Positions 55,940 through 64,000 of a DNA stretch of 64,000 nt are shown one piece after another (position 1 is the stretch's first letter; each line of letters opens with the position of its first letter). Source of the stretch: Isoetes taiwanensis (taxonomy: Eukaryota; Streptophyta; Lycopodiopsida; Isoetales; Isoetaceae); contig JAJEKV010000382.1 of assembly GCA_021234155.1 (NCBI GenBank), positions 185,880 to 249,879 of the forward strand, written 5' to 3'. The notes beneath the pieces were generated by a model, which made no database searches, was not told where the DNA came from, and saw only the letters and a program-made list of their open reading frames with translations. The position numbers and the translations under genes were made by a program.

Positions 55940-57553
55940 ATTTGACTCCCTCTATGCCTTGGATGTACTGGATATACCTCATTTTGGGCAAATGGGAAAA
56001 CAAGCTGGTTTTATACGTGGTTTCTTTGCATTAATTAATTTAAATGTTCGGTAATTAATGGCAATCCGGTTTGAAAGGCAAAGTACTTGTTTCTATATTT
56101 GGTTGATGATCTAGTGCAAGTTTTTAATCTGCATGTTTTAGCTACAATTTCTTCCAATTAAGCGGAGAGGGTTTAAGCTGCTTAAAAACTAATCGGTCCT
56201 TCTATAGCCTCGTCCCGAGCTCATCAATGAATTAGTTGGTACTGTTCTTCTAAAACTGTAAAACTGATCACCAATGCAATTGACATGTCAATTTATGTTA
56301 GGTAAATAGCAATACTGTTTCTAATGTGATAATCTGATTGCATGATAGTTTAAGTTTAGTTCCTTACCTATTTTGTGAGAAGAACCTTTGAATTCCATCA
56401 AACAATTGTATGACAAGGCCGGCCTTTGCTATATTAAACATGTGCAAAAATATACTATGATTCGTGCATCTTTATATTTAGATGAGCAATAATAATACAG
56501 AATGATTGGACATAGAATGTATGGTTCAATTGGATCATTTTCTTGTTTATTATAATGAAAATAGAGTAATTCTTGCATCTTCAACTAGCACAATGCACTG
56601 TAGCTATGGATTCTGCTTTAGATACATCAACCACATGACAAACCATGTCAGGTATTCAAATGATACTACTTCATGCAAAGGAGACTATGGTATTAGTCCT
56701 TTCTGAAAGCTTTAAGTATAAGCATGATTCTTTGTAGTATTGGGATTGTTTAATGCACAGTTTTGTAGTTTAATTTGTATTAAAATCCTCTTTGTCTTTG
56801 TGAAATACGTTGTCTTTTTGGATGTGAGGGTCTTTCTATAAGACATGAAGCATAATTACAAACACAATTTGCGTACAGGCTAAGCCTAAACCATCTTCTG
56901 AATGTTTGTCTAATGGTGAATATGTCAAGACTCAGAAAAGCAATGAACATGTTGGTTTTGAAATGGGTCAAATACTAAAGGCTGAAAGTAACTTAGTTTC
57001 CTTCTTATTCACTCTCTATCTACAAAACTCTGTCTTTGGCATGTGCCAGGCAAGGAGAAATGATTTGCCCATCAAGCTGATCTAACATCACTTGCATGTG
57101 CATTTTCAATTTTCAAATCACCATTATTCCCCTCTTTCTACTGCAAAACACAAAGAAATCATGATGAGATGTGATATTTCTTATGCATGCAAATATGAAA
57201 GCTTGATATTTCATCTTATTTACATGTTCTCTTGTTCCCTTAAACAACTTCATCTTGGACTCCATCGGATATAAAACATTTTGTTGAAGGCAGATACGTG
57301 CATAACAGCGTTCGAAAAGGTCTTCAATCTCAACAGCAGATTTTTCCATAATCAAACCGGAAAAGCATGAGAATTTTCGGCCTGATAGGTTACTTTTATA
57401 ATATTTCTACAGAAATTTTATGCTCCTAACCTAAAAATGAAACTCCAACTGGTAAGTTCCAAAGATCTATTTGCTGCATTATCTATTACTGTCAAAATTT
57501 AGCAACAATGTTTGTCCTTAAGCCTAATTCTGTACAATTCATGTGGTGAAAAC
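55940..57553. other. SAUR-block spacer, fourth copy
   Basis: No gene seen. Direct match to 42782-44002 but with the about 0.39-kb tract (56440-56820) that the right-arm copy lacks. From about 56.3 kb the sequence is clean again. The R3 tract is at 57285-57425. Confidence 0.6.
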
Positions 57554-57835
57554 TCACGAGGAATAAAATTGCAAGAGATCATCGACACTAGGCATTGAAG
57601 ATGAAAGCTCGGAGTGTGACATGATCCACAAGTAATGCTCAAACAGAAACGGATCACAGGGAATGGTAAGACCACCAATGTACTCAAATCCAAACTCTTA
57701 GGCAGATCTGTGAAGCAGAGCCCTAAACAAAGGGTGGTTCAAAACATTGGTATCACAACAAATCCTCGGCGTTCTTCGCCAGCATAAACGTTAAGGCATA
57801 GGAACAGGTCAGATCCGAGAATGCCTCTTTTGAAA
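57554..57835 (-). pseudogene. SAUR: SAUR-C pseudogene, fourth-block copy
   Basis: Minus-strand copy of 44003-44287. It keeps LNHPLFRALL, GFEYIGGLTIPC and FEHYLWIM, with TAAGAGTTTGG in place of CAGGAGTTTGG (a stop) and a short loss near the C-terminus. Shares the one-T deletion with the other C copies. A CAG|GTTAGT donor is at about 57950. Confidence 0.72.
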
Positions 57836-58059
57836 AGGGAAGGCGTTTTCATAGTGGGTAAGAAGGAAGGCATTCTTAGAATGAAAGGAAATACCTTGAA
57901 GATAGATAATTAATTAGATGGATAGAAGGAAGATACTTTGAAGGACTAACCTGGCATTCTTTATGCGAGCTCCTGCAGCAATCCATGCCATTTCTTGCAA
58001 ATCGTCTTCAACGGCATGGTGGATGTCTGGCCAGGCTTAAACGAAGTAACTTACAAACA

Positions 58060-58180
58060 CGATTTTCAGGACAAGTATGTGCATTAGAACAAGTAAAGTA
58101 TGTGTATTTTCAGGATAGATCATGCATTGGACAAGTATGTTGCATTTTCAGGACAAATCATGCAGTTTCATTACAAGTAT
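58060..58180. repeat. Degenerate tandem motif
   Basis: Several copies of (C)AGGACAAGTATGT(G) separated by 15-25 bases, related to the array at 2775-2945. Confidence 0.6.
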
Positions 58181-58282
58181 GTGTCTAGGCACCAACCAAT
58201 GGGCCCAATGTCCCATTGGCATATAAGCTCATACGCAACAATCTCACATGGTTAAAACCTTCATGGAAGCTTTCCCCAATTT

Positions 58283-58740
58283 TTGTGTCGTGCGTATCGC
58301 TTACAACATTACCAGAAGAGGATACAGACTCTCCAGGCTTCGAAGATACGAAGTGGAATAAACGAGTTGGCTAGACTACCTTATTTCCAATGTTCCAGGG
58401 TGTTGGTGGAACCAGTTCTTTTGTATGGAGTGTTTGGGGCCGATGATATCCCTTGCCACTTGGAAAGAGTTGGAATGGGTCAAAAAAGCCTTTCTGACTC
58501 GGGTTTCCAGAGTCAAGTGCACAGTTCCGCATGCAATTCTCCTCCAAGAAACATGATTCTTGCCTTTGTAGCGCACTGCTATGGGGCAGCACATACTATA
58601 CTGCTAGAAAGTGGAGAACACCCGACTTCTGAATCTGGCCTACACACTGTCCATGGGTCCACTGCGTCTGAAAGCCAGTTGAAAGGAGAAATGGCCAAGT
58701 TGCTTCTGCAGATCAATTAAACATTTGCCAATGTGGCTCC
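58283..58740 (+). pseudogene. LINE reverse transcriptase C-terminal fragment
   Basis: Plus-strand remnant: RVLVEPVLLYGVFG parallels the FVEPVLLYGVEVWG region after the RT core, then pieces such as CHLERVG and HTILLESGEH. It resembles 23520-23900 in sequence, so it belongs to the same LINE family as insertion 1. No RT catalytic motif remains. Confidence 0.65.
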
Positions 58741-60229
58741 TTAGCTATATCACGGCTGACGTGGTATACGAAGGACCTTCCCCATCCGCGGCACCGTCGT
58801 ATGGGCCCTCATCTAACTTCGGCGTCGAGGTCAGACGATCAGTAAAACGAAGGTGTCATTCCGATCGAATCCTCTATGGGTTCCCTATGTAATGAGGAAG
58901 CAAAATATATAACATAAGCACTAGCAATAATGGCAATAGACTACCTGGAAGGGTAGTGATAATCCATCTAACCATGTCATCAAATACAACAATACAATGA
59001 ATGCATCAAATACATCAAATAGAGGCTCCTACCCAAAAGTCATCGTGATTAGGGCCTCGGATAGAGCAGGCAGGAGTTATGGCAATGACTTGGGGCAATA
59101 AATGGCTAGGGTTGACCACTCCATCCGCCCCTCCCACATTGCATACTTTGCTGGTAGGGCTAAATCGAGGTGGCTGGTAGCTTTCTTGGGAGGCGTAATC
59201 CCATGGTATCACCGAGACTACTCCGGGTTTGCATCTCCCGGTCGATGTAAATTAGAAGGGTTGCATCTCCCTTTCGGTCGCGGTGGCTCCATAGGCGACT
59301 AGAGGATAAGTGGCGACACCGTCCATGCCCCGAACTCCCCAAAACAAGAGCCAATGAGCACTTGCAACTCACGGCGAGAGGGGTGACACCATTGACCGGA
59401 AGTGCCGGACCCATACCGACCCACCGCGAAGTGACCACGACTATGAAGCCTAGCCGGCTATGGGACCCGATAGCCCGCCTTCGGCAAAGTCCTCCCTCCC
59501 GCTGCCAGCGACCCGGATTGTGTGGTGCTTTCGATCCTCCATAGCCTCGTGGCAGGGTGGGCTCTATGCTGCTGAGGCCAATTTAATGGGAACTAATGGG
59601 TCTAAACTAGGGCATCCCTAAATGTGGCAACTAGGTCTCTACCCCCTTCCCAATACACAAGAGCAACATAAGATCAACGACATCATATCAACATAATCTT
59701 GATAATAAAGAGAATAACAACTAATCCTAATCACATACATCAACCTATAGTTAGGGTTCATTGATTAGGGTTCATGCCTCGAAACAATAGGTTCTAGAAT
59801 GGCTCTCTTGCCAATCTTGGGAATCTATTAGAAATACACTTGACGGCCTACCGTTAATTCCCATGTTCTCCATCTCACGGCAGCTTCTGCTGGCGCAGCC
59901 CAGGGCTATGGGCAGGTCTTAGTCAGACTCGTCATGGCTTGGTGGGTGCGAGGGTTGGTGGGCAAAAGTGGCTAGGGTTTAGGGTTTAGCCCCCTTTTAT
60001 ATGTTAGGGGTTTACATAGGTGCCACTTGGCTCCTATAGAAGTGAGTCTATGTGGCGGTATGCCTATAAGGTGAGGCCATGTGGAAATGGCTTCTTACCT
60101 TAGGTTGGCTAAGTTATAGATAACTTAGTCATTACCCCATTGTGGTGATATACATGACTCTAGGGGATGTAGAACTATAGTGGCGTGGCGTAAAATATAT
60201 GTCATTATCTGGTATATTTTTAGGGGAAA
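58741..60229. other. GC-richer unclassified sequence
   Basis: 58741-59600 is clearly GC-richer than its surroundings, with CG-rich words (CACGGCGAGAGGGGTGACAC). It may be LTR or other transposon sequence; no coding domain is recognised. 59975-59995 has two TTTAGGG-like units. 60000-60229 shows nothing supportable. Confidence 0.4.
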
Positions 60230-60450
60230 CGTCACGCCAACTTATATTACAACCATTCTTATTATCACATTTGCCCATGAAGAAGCGTATGACAATTGCG
60301 TCCATCCCTACTGGTGCACACTGCTTCAGAATTGGAACAGGAAGATAGGCCGTGAGGAATGTGCAAACATGAGATATCAATGATGCCAGATGGGAGCCAT
60401 TGAAGATGAATGCCACATTCTTCTGATTTTGGTTGGCATTTGCGATTCTT
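60230..60450 (+). pseudogene. LINE C-terminal scrap
   Basis: Sequence around 60300-60425 (TGTGCAAACATGAGATATCA, GGGAGCCATTGAAGATGAAT) corresponds to the zinc-knuckle-like CX2C...GAIEDECH region of the LINEs at 22356 and 24572. Frames are broken. Confidence 0.55.
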
Positions 60451-61774
60451 CATGCACGATATGCTGAACTGATTACACCTAATTTGCAATTACATTTGCT
60501 CTGGCATACGTTTGCAGTGTTGGCGTTTGCAAGAATCTTTTGAGGGAGGGGAACTCCTCTCGCCACTTTATTTGGAATGCTGCATTTTATCTACAATCTT
60601 GATATCGAAATTCCACCCCAATGGCATGGATTTGGAGCAAACCAGTGCATTGGCCTGATAGACAGAATGTAGAGTCCCAACTATTTTACAATGACGTGAT
60701 CAAAATTGTTAATTCTACAATACGTTGGGAATCATGTTCCTATAACGTTTTTACATGGAAAAATAAATCATTCTAGGCTGAAACCCAAGCACAAACAAGA
60801 GGAGCGCCCATTTGATTGTAAATTGAAAGCCAATTTACATGGTTTATCTGATATAAAATCACCTTGATTTGGAGTTCTGAAACAAAACGTAATAACTGAA
60901 TGAAAAACTCTACGAGTGAGAACTTATTTAGGGACAAGTTGTCCTTGCAGATGGTAATACCACTTTGCATCATTTGCGAGTGGATTGACCTCTGCCAATA
61001 GGGTAGGTGTGGTTGACATTGGTAGAGGGATATGCCCAACAGTGATAGAAGTTCTTGAAAGGTCCATTCATGATAGTGTGTGCATTGTAGACCCTCTTGA
61101 TGGTCGGGGGCTTTGCTGAGCTTGAAAGGAATTTGCATTTGTTTGAGGACTTTGAAATAAAGACATATCCTGGGGGACAACCTATGATCATTGCTAGAGT
61201 TGGAATTCTAGTTTGGATCATGGGTGGTCATCTCTGGAATTCTTACAATAGGTGCCAAAACTTTTCTTAGGTATGAGTCCAAAAGCGAGGGGAGGGTTAA
61301 TATGATGGAAGTCAAAATTGATATTGTTCAACCATGTGTATGTAATGGCAGTTAATGCCATGCGTCACACTAAAATTATCTGGCAAGATACAATTGGATT
61401 ACTAGTAGCTTATTATAAGAATATAAGTTCCAATGTAGTACACACTTGTTGAAGTCACATGGCAAGGCATGATTGTGTTGCTAACGAAGATACAATATGG
61501 CGCTAACCTACAACTAATAACGACGATCGAGGCAACCTCAGGGAGCGAAAGGTTGGAAACCTCAGGGAACAACACACAATCTCCTGACAGAATTCCTTTG
61601 ATGGGAATTTAATGTACTGGCCATGATATATCAATTTAGATCAATGATCCAGATGAGATAGTTGCAATTTGAGTCTCCTGAATCTCTATCTGCTGTGACG
61701 ACCATACGGATATTCGTATCATACGAACATTATACTCCTATGTACAAAAGATGAAATTATCCTACGGATGCAAA
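60451..61774. other. No recognised gene
   Basis: Overlapping minus-strand frames at 60773-61221 have no recognisable motif and no conserved start. A retroelement origin is possible but unsupported. Confidence 0.4.
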
Positions 61775-61845
61775 GGAGGTAGTTGCACTGGCGGGGGTTT
61801 GAACTTCGCAACCTTCGATTTCGAGTCACACATCTGCCAAATCTT
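61775..61845 (-). other. tRNA-like 3' half, possible SINE
   Basis: On the minus strand GGCAGATGTGTGACTCGAAA, then GAAGGTTGCGAAGTTCAAAC, resembles the anticodon arm through T-arm of a tRNA, with a B-box-like GTTCAAACC. The acceptor and D-arm half is not recognisable. Confidence 0.4.
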
Positions 61846-63568
61846 TTTTACCAATATTTGTTGAAGACATTCCTTCCGTCTTCCTCATATGTGGGACTAT
61901 CTCCAGAAGTTCTGAATGTTCACAGAACCTAAATGCATCTTGTGACACTTGTAGCGATCTCATCCATTAGATGGCGCGATCGTAGTTGGTCTAGATATAT
62001 AAGGGCACCTCCTTCTTGTCAAACCATTCGGTTCAACGCCCGGTCTTGAGCCTTTAGGCATCTGTCTTGTATTCACCTTGCCTTGAGCCTCTTGTATTTA
62101 TTGATTCTGTTCATATGCGATTCTTTTTGCCGTCTTGGCGTATTTCTTCCATATTTCTTGCGTATTTTCCTTGTTTTTGAGTAGGTTCATGGCCAGTTTG
62201 AACGGAATGCCTCTGGTTCTTATGCTCACGATCCTAAAGCATTTTGTTGCTCCATATTTGGCGATTTTTATCTATGGAGGAGGTTAGGCTTTATTCTGAC
62301 AGAGTCAGCGGCTTGTTCAAGTATGCAGCCGATTAGAGTTGGACAATAAAGAGCTTAAAGGCGTATTGCTTCATATGAATGCTGCTTCTAGCTTGGGATT
62401 GGAGCTATGAGCCTAAGATGACCTGCAGAGAAGTTTAATGGCACTTTCGGTCAAGCTCCAGCGATTTTTGAATCAGATCGGGCTTGATTGGCTCCATCTC
62501 CTTAGATATCCTGACTCAAGAACAAGTGGGGCTGATTGGTTCTCTTCTCACGGGGCCAGCTCCTAAGTTGATTTGCTCCTTTATTGGCAAAGGAGGCCCG
62601 AGTTGCAAGATTTTCTTAACGCTTAATGCGATTCGAAGCATGCTTTGGAACACCCCGATCGTCGGCGCCTGTGATCCACAAAAGCTTGCAACAGAGCAAG
62701 GCTCGCCCGGCTTGATATATGCGTGAATTTCGTCAAATTGCGGTAGATCTTTGTGGGATGATATTGTACTTCGAAGTTGTTTAGAGAAGTTCACGAGGAT
62801 GTCAAAGATATGTTATTGTCTGTGGAGGATCCCGAGTTTGGAAGAAGCCATCCAGTTGCGATTCGATGTGATATTCATCGGCTCTTGAGCGTAAACAAGA
62901 AGAGGCGATAGTCGGTCTTTCCAATTACACAAAGCACCATAGCTCGCTACATTACATCGTAGAATCGGCAGGTCTAGGCTTTTGACCTATCACGGTGTCC
63001 GAGGCGGTTCGAGGACCATATCTACGTAGAAGCGTGTCGGAGAGACTAATCTTGCCTCGTGGAAGGCTTTAGCCATATCGCTGGTGGTGCCACATGGAAG
63101 CGCCTAAATCAGTTAAGGAAAACCCGGTCGGTCGAGGTAGTAGGAGTCTCTCATCGGCTGGCCGCCTTTTTGAACTCCTTCCATATTTCACGACATGTTT
63201 ATTCCATCGGATAAGGTCGACAAGGCATTCTTCATCCCTATATTGAAATCAGAAGTTGGAGAATCAAAAGTATTAGGCGCCGGCGATTGTGGTGCAAATG
63301 CTTGTTTCATGGATAGCATTCGGCCAAGAAATACGCCCATCCCTAGAAGCAAGGTTAGCATCCCGTCAGCCAAGTGGGATTGATGGATGGAGATCTCACG
63401 GTGCGATCCGCAGAATATCTTAGCCTCTTCGGGTTTTGTTCGAGGGAGTTTCTTGTAGTATCTCCTTCAATCATTAATAGCCCTCATGCGTCAATAGTCT
63501 TGGGTCTGCCCGCTTGAGCTACCAACCCATGTATTGATTACGCATTAGATCATTTGATTTCTTCGGTT
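61846..63568. other. No recognised gene
   Basis: Frames at 62484-62726 and 63195-63383 (plus) are short and lack motifs. TATATAAGGGCACC near 61995 could be a TATA region of a retroelement LTR. Confidence 0.4.
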
Positions 63569-63729
63569 CTAGTTCCGATTCATCGGCCAGTCAGGTCCTC
63601 TACACCAACATCGACTTTGATCCGTGCGATGTCGTGGGCACATGACTCTATCCTTGCGGTTCCATGTTCTAATCCGCCTCTTGCCTCTGCTCCAGTTCAT
63701 ACCCCAGTTACGATCATATATTCTTGATG

Positions 63730-63960
63730 ATGTCGAGCTCGGCTCCAGTTTACGCTCGATTAGGTTCTGTTCCTGCTCCGTTCTTGCTCCGGTCTGTTCT
63801 TGCTCTAGCTCTTGATCGATCCTGTTTCTGCTCCGGTTCTTGATCGATTCATGCTCCAATTCATGTTCCAATTGCTCATATGCGTTCACATTCTGCTCAT
63901 GTTCTGCTCCACGCGCTTTTGTAGAGGCTTCGTCATGCTCTGATTTAGTATCGAATTTCT
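63730..63960. repeat. Cryptic simple repeat
   Basis: Irregular repetition of GTTC(T)TGCTCC(G/A)G and TTCATGCTCCAATTC words. The minus-strand frame is Glu/Gln/Arg-rich (ELEQEQTGARTEQEQN), an expected by-product of the repeat rather than evidence of a gene. Confidence 0.7.
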
Positions 63961-64000
63961 CTTGTGATTCGATAAATCGAAAACCAAGATCCAAGTTCAG

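Noticed and set aside
59980-59997. Interstitial telomere repeat
   Set aside because: Only two TTTAGGG-like units; far too short to claim a telomeric origin.
60773-61221. 135- and 83-codon overlapping minus-strand frames
   Set aside because: No recognisable motif, no conserved copy and no splice or promoter evidence.
63569-63994. 141-codon Glu/Gln/Arg-rich frame
   Set aside because: Composition follows from the cryptic simple repeat in the DNA.

Overview
The window reads as nuclear DNA of a land plant: AT-rich, with plant-type SAUR (small auxin-up RNA) genes, GT-AG introns, Ty1/copia and LINE remnants, a Helitron and a pogo-like DNA transposon. A fern or other non-seed vascular plant with a large repeat-rich genome is my guess from the SAUR sequences, but nothing here proves it. 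Only three protein genes look intact, all SAURs (1726-2160 +, 41257-41670 -, 42371-42781 +). Most other coding-looking sequence is broken.

Layout. 1-6.6 kb holds two tandem copies of a SAUR block: gene A on the minus strand, gene B on the plus strand, divergent across about 0.7-0.9 kb, with a degraded third type, C, next to the first pair. 7.0-8.15 kb holds exon fragments of alanyl-tRNA synthetase (AlaRS). A 7.2-kb Helitron carrying gene-fragment-like exons lies at 10645-17831. 19.6-22.1 kb is a copia gag-protease-integrase remnant followed by a cluster of a short inverted motif. 22.4-25.1 kb holds two LINE insertions. 27.3-34.25 kb is a patchwork of duplicated blocks with another LINE (29253-31239) and another AlaRS fragment. 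From 34.25 to 45.69 kb the sequence of 2.5-20.8 kb returns in inverted order without the Helitron, so the window contains a very large interrupted inverted duplication. 46546-49259 is a 2.7-kb pogo-like transposon with TA target duplications and no DDE domain. 49.26-50.9 kb is the longest AlaRS pseudogene. 52.98-53.48 kb is rich in hairpins. 54.2-57.8 kb is a fourth, decayed SAUR block in the same orientation as the right arm. 58.3-64 kb holds LINE scraps and sequence I do not recognise.

How it fits together. A SAUR A/B/C block and neighbouring AlaRS-derived sequence appear to have been duplicated in tandem and then inverted, and later insertions mark single copies: the Helitron, the pogo element, LINEs and a 0.28-kb MITE-like piece. 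Each insertion has a matching empty site in another copy, so insertion points can be read directly.

Caution. Several stretches (about 5.1-7.6, 19.5-24.3, 50.5-50.95 and 53.9-56.2 kb) differ from their sister copies in one recurring way: CAG/CTG in the clean copy becomes CGG/CCG, CG or ACG, often with one-base indels. This looks more like consensus error at CHG-methylated sites than real mutation, so pseudogene calls inside those stretches are provisional.
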